From Pseudodonghicola flavimaris (lineage in GTDB: Bacteria; Pseudomonadota; Alphaproteobacteria; Rhodobacterales; Rhodobacteraceae), in NCBI RefSeq assembly GCF_030164425.1, contig NZ_JASNJD010000007.1:186001-250000 (forward strand): a stretch of DNA of 64,000 nt, in the 5' to 3' direction. Below are positions 17,223 through 25,605 of the stretch, in pieces. Numbering within the stretch: position 1 is the first letter of the stretch; the number at the start of each line of letters is the position of its first letter. The notes beneath the pieces were generated by a model. The model ran no database searches, was not told where the DNA came from, and was given only the letters and a program-made list of their open reading frames with translations. A program made the position numbers and the translations under genes.

Positions 17223-18869
17223 TTGCCGAGCCGCCCCAGCCTGACTCTCCACGTTTCCGGCACCTTCCGTGCCCATGACGGCGAGGGTCAGGACATTGCC
17301 GGCCTGTCCCGAAGAAGTCGTGGACTGCTGGCCTATCTGGCGACGCAGGCCGACATGCGGGCCGAGCGTGGACTGATCGCCGATCTGCTCTGGTCGGACC
17401 GGTCGGAAGGACAGGCCCGTGCCTCGCTGCGTCAGGAGCTTTCCCTGCTGCGGCGTTCCCTTCCCGACGGGCTTCTGGGGACGGATCGACAGACGGTCTG
17501 GCTGGATGCAACGCGCGTCGCGATTTCCGGCGCCGCCGGCGGGGCGGAATTCCTGAGCGGGTTTGACCTTGCCTCAGAGGGATTCGAGGACTGGCTGCGC
17601 CAAAGGCGGATGATGGACGCCGTCTCCCATTCCGAAACACCCACCGCAGCGGTGCCGAGCAGTCCCGAGCCCGCCTCCCGCCCGACGCTCGCGGTTCTTC
17701 CCTTCGACGAATTCGGCGTGACGGAGGACGACATGTTCGCCGATGGCGTGGTCGAGGAGATCACCGGCGCGCTCTCCCGTATCCGCGACATCGAAGTGAT
17801 CGCACGCCAGTCCGCCTTCGCGCTGCGGCGCGAACGGCTGGACGTGCCCAGTGCCGCGGCGCGGCTGGGGGCGACCTATATTGTCGAAGGATCGGTCCGG
17901 CGCGCCGGAGATCGGGTCAGGATTGCCGTGCAGCTGGTGAACGGCCCGAACGGGCACACGCTCTGGTCTGAGCGGTTCGACGACCGGCTCGATGATCTTT
18001 TCGATCTGCAGGACCGGATCGCGTCACAGGTGGCGGGCCAGGTGGCCCCCAGCCTGCGCGCGGCCGAGATTGCCCGCGCCCGCTCGCACCCGCCTGAAGA
18101 TCGCACCGCCTATGAGCTCTATATCACCGCTCTGCCGCAGTTCTGGGCCAGCCAGAAACGGAGCATCCTGAAAGCGATCGACCTGCTTGATGCGGCACTG
18201 GCGCGGGACCCGGACTATGGCCCGGCACTCGCCTACAAGGCCTGGGCCACCGCCCATCTGGCGACCTATATGTGGTCGTCCGACCCCGACCGCGATCACG
18301 ACCTGGCACATGAGCTCGCCAATCGCGCGGCGTCGGTCACCGACGACCACGCGCCCTCTCTGGTGGCCATTGCGGGGACCTATGCGTTCACGGCGGAAGA
18401 TCCGGGCCTCGGCCTGGACTTCGCCCGCCGCGCGCTTCGCGTCGACCCCAACAATGCCTGGGGCTGGATGCGTCTCGCCTGGGCGCAATATTACGACGGC
18501 GTGCCCGAGAAAACGCTGCAGTCGATCGAAACCGCCGAGCGTCTGAGCCCGCTTGACCCGTTCCGCTACAACATGCTGATCGCCCGGGCCGCCGCGCTTC
18601 GGGAACTCGGAGAGCCGGACAGGGCCGTGGATATCATCCGGGAGGCGATGCGGCTGAAACCCGACCTGACCTGGGCCAGCCGGACGCTGATCGGAACGCT
18701 CCTCGCCGCCGGTCGAGAGGACGAGGCCCGGGCCGAAATGCAGCGTCTGCTGAGCAACCACCCGGACATCACCGCCGAAAGTTTCCTGAAACTGACCCCG
18801 CGCGCGATCCGGAAGAACGGCCAGCAGTATCTCGATCGCTTTCGCCGGATCGGCCTCTCCGACCGGTGA
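17223..18869 (+). CDS. SARP-like winged-helix regulator with TolB/FlgO-like domain and TPRs (module A)
   Basis: Cytosolic regulator of 548 aa with no membrane segment. The N-terminal winged helix (about 5-100) has LSRRSRGLLAYLA, then IADLLWSDR and QARASLRQELSLLRRSL, as in SARP/BTAD regulators. The middle (about 160-280) has the FlgO-like features TLAVLPF, LGATYIVEGSVRRAGDRVRI and HTLWSERFD. TPR repeats fill about 300-540. No ATG fits the N-terminus; TTG at 17223 is the likely start, with a stop 6 codons upstream. It is divergent from DUF1127 module A and faces its paralogue at 18941-20674. The signal sensed is unknown. Confidence 0.88.
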   Translation: MPSRPSLTLHVSGTFRAHDGEGQDIAGLSRRSRGLLAYLATQADMRAERGLIADLLWSDRSEGQARASLRQELSLLRRSLPDGLLGTDRQTVWLDATRVAISGAAGGAEFLSGFDLASEGFEDWLRQRRMMDAVSHSETPTAAVPSSPEPASRPTLAVLPFDEFGVTEDDMFADGVVEEITGALSRIRDIEVIARQSAFALRRERLDVPSAAARLGATYIVEGSVRRAGDRVRIAVQLVNGPNGHTLWSERFDDRLDDLFDLQDRIASQVAGQVAPSLRAAEIARARSHPPEDRTAYELYITALPQFWASQKRSILKAIDLLDAALARDPDYGPALAYKAWATAHLATYMWSSDPDRDHDLAHELANRAASVTDDHAPSLVAIAGTYAFTAEDPGLGLDFARRALRVDPNNAWGWMRLAWAQYYDGVPEKTLQSIETAERLSPLDPFRYNMLIARAAALRELGEPDRAVDIIREAMRLKPDLTWASRTLIGTLLAAGREDEARAEMQRLLSNHPDITAESFLKLTPRAIRKNGQQYLDRFRRIGLSDR

Positions 18870-18940
18870 GCCCTCGCCTCAGGCCAGCGCAGGGGTCGGC
18901 GACCCTGCCCTGCGGAAGGTTCGCCGCCGCCGTCCCCTGA

Positions 18941-20674
18941 TCACCTCCCCGCACTGAAGGCCCCGGCGTGTCTGAGGTGCGAGACGAAGACCTCCAGCGT
19001 CTCCGGGTCTTCGAACGGATAGGTGGAGCGCACGTAGTCCTCGCTGAAATCGGGCTGGATCCGCTCCAGCCGGTCCAGAGCCTTGCGCGCCCGGTCCATT
19101 TCCCCTGCATGCGACAGCGCCGCAATGGCGCGCTGCAGACCGCGCGAGTAGTTTGGCGCCAGCGCGATCAGGCGCACCGCCGCGGCCACGGCCTCGGCGG
19201 TCTCTCCCAGGAGCATGTGGCACGTGGTGATATCGCCGAGGACACCGGCCGAATTGGGATGGTTCGGGTTGAGCCGGAAGACCGCTTCCAGATGTTCCAG
19301 GGCCTCCTCGACCTTGCCGACGTTTTCCAGGACACAGCCCAGAATATGCCGCGCCGTCGCATCCGAGGGGTTGAGGCGCACGGCTTCGCGGGCATGAAAC
19401 TCGGATTCAACGAATTCCTTGCGTCCGAACAGCAGCGCGGTGGCACGATAGCCGCGCGCCTCCCAGTTGGTCGGATTGATCTCCAGGGCCGTCTGGGAAG
19501 CATTCAGCGAGGTGCTCAGCGCCGCCTCCCGATCCTTCGCCCAACCCATGATCGTCTCGTGCCAATAGCATTTGGACAGCCAGGCCCAGGCACGGGCGAG
19601 ACCGGGCTCTTTCTCGAGCGCGCGCCGCAGCAGCGCCTTCTGTTCTTCATTGGCCTCCCGGGAGCCATAGCCCTCACCGCCACGGCGCTGCGAGTCGCCG
19701 GCCTGCAACAACAGCTGCCAGGCGGACAGATCCGTCGGGCGGGCCTGCGACAGCCGCTGCGAATTCGCCCTGGAGATCTCGGGTTCGATCTGCGCGACGA
19801 TGGCCCGGCTGACCTCCTCCTCGAAATCGAAAACATTCTCGAGCGAGCCATCGAAATGCCGCGACCAGATCGACTTCCCGTCTTCAGTTGCGGTCAGCGT
19901 CACATTGACCCGCACCTGATCCCCCGATGTGCGGACCGCGCCGGTCAGCGCATAGACCGCGCCGAGCGCGCTGGCTGTCTCGCGCACATCGATTTCCCCG
20001 GCGGTCTTGTACCCCAGCGCCTCCGGTCCGATGACCGGAAACCAGCGCCAGTAGGACAGGTTCAGGCGCACCTCCTGCGCGAGACCGAGCGCGAGAGAGG
20101 AATCACACCCGTCGCCGCCGGGGCAGTCGAAGCCGACCACAAGCACGGAGGGTCGGTCGAAGATGGCCATTGCCGGCGTTTTGGGCGCCTCTCGCGATGG
20201 GGCTCCGGCGCGGCCGCCGCGATCCGGGGCCGGCGGCAGCGCCATGCCCTCCGGCACGTCGGCGACTGTCGGCGCGGCCCGTTCCTGGCGCAGCCAATCC
20301 TCGAACCCTTCGGACGCCAGATCGAACCCGTCGAGGAACACCCCGGTTACCGAGGCATCGATCGCAACGCGCAGCGGATCGAGCCAGACCAGTTGCCGGT
20401 TCGCCTGCAACAGGTCTTCCGGCAGGATTTTGCGCAGGACCGACAGTTCCTGCCGAAGAGAAGCGCGCGCCTGCTCCTCCGGGCGATCCGACCAGAGAAG
20501 ATCGGCCAGACGGGCCCGCTCGGCGCGCATCCGGGGTTGTTGCGACAGGAACGCGAGCAGCGCCTGCCCGCGCCGCGACAGGCCGCTCAGTTCATTTCCC
20601 TGCCGATCCCGTGCCGAGAAAACCCCGGCAAGGGTCAGGATCAGCTCTGGGCGCTCGTCGGGTGACGCAATCAT
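18941..20674 (-). CDS. SARP-like winged-helix regulator with TPRs (module B, paralogue)
   Basis: Paralogue of the facing regulator, 577 aa. The DNA-binding part is strongly alike: GLSRRGQALLAFLS, RLADLLWSDRPEEQARASLR, QELSVLRK, and the shared GFDLASEGFEDWLRQ near 117-130. The middle domain has diverged: the VLPF strand reads VLVVGF and two cysteines appear (GFDCPGGDGCDSS). It keeps ALGAVYALTGAVRTSGDQVRV and SIWSRHFDG. TPRs cover about 320-560. The start ATG at 20674 is supported by alignment with module A. It is divergent from DUF1127 module B, and its 3' end faces module A with 71 bases between. Confidence 0.88.
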   Translation of the reverse strand: MIASPDERPELILTLAGVFSARDRQGNELSGLSRRGQALLAFLSQQPRMRAERARLADLLWSDRPEEQARASLRQELSVLRKILPEDLLQANRQLVWLDPLRVAIDASVTGVFLDGFDLASEGFEDWLRQERAAPTVADVPEGMALPPAPDRGGRAGAPSREAPKTPAMAIFDRPSVLVVGFDCPGGDGCDSSLALGLAQEVRLNLSYWRWFPVIGPEALGYKTAGEIDVRETASALGAVYALTGAVRTSGDQVRVNVTLTATEDGKSIWSRHFDGSLENVFDFEEEVSRAIVAQIEPEISRANSQRLSQARPTDLSAWQLLLQAGDSQRRGGEGYGSREANEEQKALLRRALEKEPGLARAWAWLSKCYWHETIMGWAKDREAALSTSLNASQTALEINPTNWEARGYRATALLFGRKEFVESEFHAREAVRLNPSDATARHILGCVLENVGKVEEALEHLEAVFRLNPNHPNSAGVLGDITTCHMLLGETAEAVAAAVRLIALAPNYSRGLQRAIAALSHAGEMDRARKALDRLERIQPDFSEDYVRSTYPFEDPETLEVFVSHLRHAGAFSAGR

Positions 20675-20710
20675 CTCACTGTTTTCAAATGATTTTGTGA
20701 TATCCGCTTC

Positions 20711-20776
20711 CGATTTTACGCGATTTTTGCGCGCAAGGGAGGATTTTGATGCACCCTTTTTGCGGAGCCTTTGCGG
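20711..20776. promoter_or_regulatory. module B divergent control region
   Basis: CGATTTTACG at 20711-20720 in a 21-base element ending TTGCG at 20731 (17 of 21 positions identical to module A); a 28-base gap; then TTTGCGGAG twice, with TTGCGG cores at 20760 and 20771, an 11-base period. The element starts 36 bases from the regulator start (38 in A), and the repeats end 51 bases before the DUF1127 start (54 in A). Eight bases after the second repeat both regions read CA-N2-CTGA, a possible -10 position. Confidence 0.68.
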
Positions 20777-20827
20777 AGAGGTCGCATTCTGAGCGCATCA
20801 ACAGCCACACCAACCGGAGAGCACGAG

Positions 20828-21085
20828 ATGATACCGATGACCCGCACCCCTCGCCCCGCCGCCCGCACAGCCCGGCAGACCCCGATCTGGCTGCGCATCC
20901 TGAACTGGGTCGCCGACCGCGACGCCGCTTACCGCGCCACGCAAAAGCTCCGCTCCATGCCCGAAGACCGGCTGGAAGACATGGGGATGTCCCGCAGGGC
21001 GGCCAATGCCGCCTTCTACGGCCGGGGGTCGCGCCGGGCGGACCACGGCGCTTCGGTCCGGCTGACCGCGTTCCGCAAATCCTGA
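20828..21085 (+). CDS. DUF1127 small protein (module B)
   Basis: Basic protein of 85 aa, paralogue of the module A protein. The core is WLRILNWVADRDAAYRAT, then LRSMPEDRLEDMGMSRRAANAAF, followed by a longer Arg-rich tail. GGAG is 9 bases before the ATG at 20828. It is divergent from the module B regulator, with 153 bases between starts. Likely an RNA-binding or regulatory small protein by family; a metabolic role is not indicated. A GC hairpin (21115-21130) lies 29 bases past the stop. Confidence 0.9.
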   Translation: MIPMTRTPRPAARTARQTPIWLRILNWVADRDAAYRATQKLRSMPEDRLEDMGMSRRAANAAFYGRGSRRADHGASVRLTAFRKS

Positions 21086-21380
21086 CCGGGGGTCCCATTT
21101 GCCGCGACGATCTTCGGGGCTTCAGCCCCGGGTCATCGCCCCTTGCCCCCGCCAACCGCAGGTGCGTTCCGTCGACAATGACCACGGGGAGCAATCGTCT
21201 GCGCCAGCAAACGCAGGTGGATCGCCTATCCCGCAGGCGTCACCATCGGAAACCCTCAAGCCATCGCCGTTTTCCGGCCTCAGCCAAACGTGCGTTGCGC
21301 GCGGGTTCCCTGTCCGATGCCGCACGCCTTCCCCGGCCTTGCGGCCGGGGAAGGCAATCGTGCCGCTCGGGCGGCGCGGC
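21086..21380. other. 295-base intergenic region with two hairpins
   Basis: A hairpin CGGGGCT-TC-AGCCCCG at 21115-21130 follows DUF1127. A very strong one, a 13-bp perfect stem with loop TTGC, spans 21326-21355 (arms 21326-21338 and 21343-21355), 26 bases beyond the convergent dehydrogenase gene end. Neither has a T-run. The 200 bases between hold no gene I recognise. Confidence 0.6.
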
Positions 21381-23576
21381 TCAGCCGAGGTCGTATTTCG
21401 ACAACGGCAGGCTGCGGATGCGTTGGCCGGTCAGCACCGCCACCGCGTTGACGATGGCCGGGCCGACCGCCGGCAGGCCGGGCTCTCCGACGCCGCCCAT
21501 CGCCGCGCCGCTGCCGACGATCGCGGTATGGACCCGCGGCATCTGATCCGGGCGCAGGATCGGGTACATGTCGAAGTTGCGCGCCACCGGCTCGCCGTTC
21601 TCATAGACCAGCTCCTCGACCAGCGTCTGCGAGGTGCCGAGCGCGACGGCGGATTGCACCTGCGCCTCGACCGTGCTGGGGTTGACCACCTGGCCCGGAT
21701 CGATGGCGACCCAGATGTCGTGCACCTTCGCCTCGCCAGCGTCGATCGAGACCTCGGCGATCACCGCGACCTCGGAACCGAAGGGCGAGGCCATGGCGAC
21801 CCCGCGGGCGCGGGTACTGCCATCGGCGGCCTCGAACGGCCCCTGTTTCCAGCCTCCCGCCAGCTCCGCCACACGTTCCAGCAGGCTGCGGTGCCGCTCC
21901 GACCCCGACAGCATCGACAGCCGCATCTCATAGGGATCGAGACCGCCGGCCGCCGCCAGCTCGTCCAGAAACCCCTCGTACATGAAATCGTGCATCGAGT
22001 GGCCGACCGACCGCCAGTAGCCGATCACCGCCGGGTTCGCCTGGAAGATCTGGCCGATGTGCTTGTTCGGGATCGCATAGGTCTTGCCCGAGATGCCCTC
22101 GGTCGCCGACGGGTCCTGGCCCGGAGGGGCGTTGTACCAGCGTTGCGTCGGCCCCTCGCCCACGACCTCGATCTGCAGCGCCTCGGGCCCGTTGGGGCCG
22201 ACACTGCCGCGGAAGCGCGCAAGGCCCAGCGGACGCGGGGCGTCGCGCAGGAAATCCTCCTCGCGGGTCCAGATCAGCTTGACCGGCCGGCCGACGGCCC
22301 GGGCCAGCGCAATCGCCTGCGGGAAGGGGTTCGCCGTGGCATAGAGGAAATGCCGGCCGAAGAAGCCGCCCAGAACCTGTTGGTGCACGATGACCTGCGC
22401 CGGCTCCAGCCCGGCGGCCCCGGCCGCGGCGTTCTGGAACATCTCCGGCGCCTGGCAGGGCATCCACAGATCCAGAGTCCCGTCCGCGTTGAACCGCGCC
22501 GTGGCCGAGGGGGGCTCAAGCTGGCCATGGACCACATAGGGGGCGTCATAGACCGCCTCGATCACCGTCTCTGCAGCCGCAAGCTGGCCGGCGGCATCGC
22601 CTGCGGCTTCCACCTCGACCACCTCGCCTTCGGCCGTCGCCAGGCTGTCGCGGAACCCGGCAGAGGAGAAATCGGCGGGCATCGGCCATTTCGCCTCGCC
22701 CTCCGTCCAGTCGATCTCGGCGGCATCGATGGCGCGGCGCGCCTGCCAGAACTTCTCGGCCACCACGGCCACGGCCCCATCCAGCAGATGTACCGAATGG
22801 ACGCCGCGCATCGCCTCGATCTCCTGCAGGTTGGTGACAGCCGCCGGCGTCAGCCCCAGGCGCGGGGCGTGGCGCAGCGCGGCCAGCAGCATGCCCTCGA
22901 CCGCGACGTCGATGGCGTAATTCTGCCGGCCGGTGGATTTGGCCCGCACGTCGAGCCGCGGCACAGCGGACCCGATCCAGCGGAAATCGGCCGGGTCCTT
23001 CAGCGCGACGCCCGCCGGCACCGGCAGGTCCATCGCAGCGGCGGCAAGATCGCCATAGGCCGCGCGGCGGCCGCTGTCCTTGTGGATCACTTCGCCGGGC
23101 TCGGTCACCAGCTCCTCGGCCGCGACACCCCAGCTGCGGGCGGCGGCCTCGACCAGCATCGCCCGCGCGGCGGCGCCCAACTGGCGCATCACCGGATAAC
23201 CGGTGCGCGTCGACATGCTGCCCCCGGTCAGGCGGAAGCCGCCCATGATGGCGAAGGGCTCGCCCGGCGGTGCGATCTCGACCGAGAAATTCTCCGGCGC
23301 GAGGTCGAGCTCCTCACCGACGATCTGCGCCATGGCGGTGAAGATGCCCTGGCCGCCCTCGATGAACGGGCTGCGCAGCAGCGCGGTGCCGTCCGGGCGC
23401 AGTTCGAGATAGGCCGTCACCGCCGGCGCATCGGCGGCAGCGGTCTGGCCCCGGGCGGGACGCAGCGGCAGCGTCGTCGCCAGCACCAGGGCACCGGTTC
23501 CGGCCAGAAAGCCGCGGCGCGACACATTCACCGGCCGGTCGGCGATCCGACGTGCGAGATGATCGAAAACACCCAT
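21381..23576 (-). CDS. molybdenum hydroxylase large subunit (isoquinoline 1-oxidoreductase beta-like)
   Basis: Molybdopterin-cytosine-dinucleotide subunit of a xanthine-oxidase-family enzyme, 731 aa, that hydroxylates an N-heterocycle or oxidises an aldehyde. A Tat signal is clear: SRRGFLAGTGALVLATTLPL at about 19-38, so the complex works in the periplasm. Family marks include EGGQGIFTAMAQIVGEEL, GGFFGRHF and the catalytic glutamate in GVGEPGLPAVGPAIVNAV. The start has GGAGG 8 bases upstream, inside the end of the small-subunit gene. IorB, CoxL-like aldehyde oxidoreductase and quinoline oxidoreductases are alternatives; substrate unknown. Confidence 0.9.
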   Translation of the reverse strand: MGVFDHLARRIADRPVNVSRRGFLAGTGALVLATTLPLRPARGQTAAADAPAVTAYLELRPDGTALLRSPFIEGGQGIFTAMAQIVGEELDLAPENFSVEIAPPGEPFAIMGGFRLTGGSMSTRTGYPVMRQLGAAARAMLVEAAARSWGVAAEELVTEPGEVIHKDSGRRAAYGDLAAAAMDLPVPAGVALKDPADFRWIGSAVPRLDVRAKSTGRQNYAIDVAVEGMLLAALRHAPRLGLTPAAVTNLQEIEAMRGVHSVHLLDGAVAVVAEKFWQARRAIDAAEIDWTEGEAKWPMPADFSSAGFRDSLATAEGEVVEVEAAGDAAGQLAAAETVIEAVYDAPYVVHGQLEPPSATARFNADGTLDLWMPCQAPEMFQNAAAGAAGLEPAQVIVHQQVLGGFFGRHFLYATANPFPQAIALARAVGRPVKLIWTREEDFLRDAPRPLGLARFRGSVGPNGPEALQIEVVGEGPTQRWYNAPPGQDPSATEGISGKTYAIPNKHIGQIFQANPAVIGYWRSVGHSMHDFMYEGFLDELAAAGGLDPYEMRLSMLSGSERHRSLLERVAELAGGWKQGPFEAADGSTRARGVAMASPFGSEVAVIAEVSIDAGEAKVHDIWVAIDPGQVVNPSTVEAQVQSAVALGTSQTLVEELVYENGEPVARNFDMYPILRPDQMPRVHTAIVGSGAAMGGVGEPGLPAVGPAIVNAVAVLTGQRIRSLPLSKYDLG

Positions 23577-23579
23577 GCC

Positions 23580-24026
23580 TCAGCCCTCCGCGACGCTGCG
23601 CACGGCGGCGCGGATCTTGTTGTAGGTGCCGCAGCGGCACAGGTTGGTCATGGCGCCGTCGATATCGTCATCGCTGGGGTTCGGCGTCTCGGTCAGCAGC
23701 GCAGTGGCGGCCAGCACCTGGCCCGACTGGCAATAGCCGCATTGCGCGACCTCGTTTTCGACCCAGGCCGCAACCACGCGGCGGCCGACCTCGGTTTCCT
23801 CGACGGTCTCGATCGTGCGGATCTCCTGCCCTTCGACACTGTCGGCCGGGGTCACGCAAGAGCGCGTTGCCACACCGTCGACCAGCACGGTGCAGGCGCC
23901 GCATTGCGCGATGCCGCAGCCGTATTTGGTCCCGGTCAGGCCCAGTTCTTCACGGATCACCCACAGAAGCGGGGTATCGGGTTCTACGTCGACGTCATGC
24001 GTCGCACCGTTGATTGTCAGCTGCAT
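23580..24026 (-). CDS. molybdenum hydroxylase 2Fe-2S small subunit (IorA-like)
   Basis: Electron-transfer subunit of 148 aa with two 2Fe-2S centres. The plant-ferredoxin-type motif is CGIAQCGAC with a later Cys in TRSCVTP; the second centre is CGYCQSGQ and CRCG. It has no Tat signal, so it is exported piggy-back with the large subunit, as known for this family. AGGA lies 6 bases before the ATG; the frame is open upstream but lacks family similarity. The large subunit starts 3 bases after its stop. No FAD subunit or cytochrome gene is adjacent. Confidence 0.93.
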   Translation of the reverse strand: MQLTINGATHDVDVEPDTPLLWVIREELGLTGTKYGCGIAQCGACTVLVDGVATRSCVTPADSVEGQEIRTIETVEETEVGRRVVAAWVENEVAQCGYCQSGQVLAATALLTETPNPSDDDIDGAMTNLCRCGTYNKIRAAVRSVAEG

Positions 24027-24225
24027 GGTCAGTCCTGTCGGTGGATGGGTCTGTTGCTCTCGGGTCATGGCCCGCGCATGCCCGCGGGCGGCGCGGAGCG
24101 GCCATGCCACTCGGTTCTCTGCGAGTGTCAGTGTCCTACGGACCGGGGCGCAAGGCTATGGGGTTAAATCCGATAGCGGCAATGAGCCTGATTCATGAAT
24201 ATCCCACGCCGATATCCGTCTCGGG

Positions 24226-25605
24226 TCAGCCGGGCAGTGCACCGTCCCCTCCGCCCCGCGACAGCAACAGCATCGCCACCACCCCCAGCAGACTGACCGC
24301 CGAGGTAGCGATCACCGCCTGGTGCCAGCCCTGAAAGAACCCGGCGCTGCCGGTCCCGGCGATCAGCACCGAAATCAGCGAGATACCGAGCGCGGACCCC
24401 AGATAGCGAGCCGTGTTGTTTGCGGCCGACCCCATCGCCGTGCGCTCCAGCGGCACGGTCTGCACCGCCTCATGACCGAGCGAGGCATTGAGAATCCCGT
24501 TGGACACGCCGGCCACCAGAAGCCCCGGCAACACGATGGCCCAGCCGCTGTCAGCGTCGGCAGCGATCAGCAGCGCCTGGCCGATGGCGCAGCCGAAGAT
24601 CGACCAGATCACCCGCCCACGGGAGGACCACCAGGCCGGCAGGAACCGCGCGCAGAGCGCGGCAACCACCGTCACCCCGGACCAGGCGAGGATGACCACA
24701 GCCGCGGCCAGCGGCGACAGCCCCAGCCCGCGCACCAGCACCGTCGGCACCATCGACATCAGCGCCAGCACCCCGGCTCCGGAGGCGAAGGCGGCCAGCG
24801 TCGCGGCGACGAAGGCGGCATTGCCGAACAGCCGCAGTTCCAGGATCGGGTTGGCGCTGCGCCGCTCGAACCAGACGAAAAGCGCCAGAAACAGCACCGC
24901 CAGCGCGATCAGCCCGGTCACCATCCCGGAGGAGCCAACGCGCAGCTCCACCAGCGCCGACATGAGTGCCGACATCCCGACGATCAGCAGGGCCGAACCC
25001 GGCAGATCGACCCGCTGCCCGGCGCGCGGGCTCTCGGGCAGGCGGGCTGCCGCCAGCAGCGCCAGCAATGCCGAGACCGGCGCGATCAGAACGTGGATCG
25101 CGGCCCAGCCGGACAGCGACAGCAGACCGGAGGCCAGGATCGGCCCCGCCGCCACACCGGCCCCGAGCGAGGCCGCCCAGATCGCCGCCGCGTGCCGGCG
25201 CGCCTCGCCGTCGTAGATCTGCCCCAGGAGGCCCAGCCCGCAGGCCATGATCCCGGCACTGCCGAGCCCCTGCACCACGCGCATCACGATCAGCAGCGGT
25301 CCGTTGCCGGCCAGCGCCGCGCCGACCGAGGCCGCCGCCGTCAGCCACAGCCCGCCGACGAAGGTTCGGCGCCGGCCCAGCGTGTCGCCGAAGGCGCCGG
25401 CGGTCAGCAGCCCGCAGGCGGCACCGAGCGGCATGCCGCTCATCACCCAGGCCTGCTCCCCCGCGCCCAGTCCCAGCGTCGCCGTCATCGCATCGAGCGT
25501 GGTCAGCGGCGCGGTGAACACCACCAGCGCCAGCAGCGTGGCCAGCGCCACGATCACCAGCGGCATCTTCGGGGTCCCGGCCACGGGCATGGTCGCGCCG
25601 CTCAT
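24226..25605 (-). CDS. MFS exporter, DHA2 (14-helix) type
   Basis: Proton-driven drug exporter of 459 aa with about 14 hydrophobic helices. The N-terminal half has TTLDAMTATLGLGAGEQAWVMS, GDTLGRRRTFVGG (the inter-helix 2-3 motif) and VQGLGSAGIM; these match the QacA/SmvA branch. GGAGG lies 7 bases before the ATG. The start overlaps the stop of the upstream RibD-like gene (ATGA), so the two are a translationally coupled pair. Substrates unknown. Confidence 0.88.
   Translation of the reverse strand: MSGATMPVAGTPKMPLVIVALATLLALVVFTAPLTTLDAMTATLGLGAGEQAWVMSGMPLGAACGLLTAGAFGDTLGRRRTFVGGLWLTAAASVGAALAGNGPLLIVMRVVQGLGSAGIMACGLGLLGQIYDGEARRHAAAIWAASLGAGVAAGPILASGLLSLSGWAAIHVLIAPVSALLALLAAARLPESPRAGQRVDLPGSALLIVGMSALMSALVELRVGSSGMVTGLIALAVLFLALFVWFERRSANPILELRLFGNAAFVAATLAAFASGAGVLALMSMVPTVLVRGLGLSPLAAAVVILAWSGVTVVAALCARFLPAWWSSRGRVIWSIFGCAIGQALLIAADADSGWAIVLPGLLVAGVSNGILNASLGHEAVQTVPLERTAMGSAANNTARYLGSALGISLISVLIAGTGSAGFFQGWHQAVIATSAVSLLGVVAMLLLSRGGGDGALPG

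Noticed and set aside
17223-20674. Labelling the twin regulators as adenylate cyclases
   Set aside because: The FlgO-like/TPR architecture is often so named in automatic annotation, but no cyclase catalytic domain is present.
21131-21325. Possible transposase remnant between hairpins
   Set aside because: No inverted terminal repeats, no target duplication, and no transposase motif in any frame.
21099-24167. Very long open frame on the + strand (over 1000 codons) opposite the hydroxylase genes
   Set aside because: It is antisense to two well-supported genes with family motifs; its translation is Arg/Gly/His-rich with no domain and no ribosome site. High GC leaves antisense frames open.
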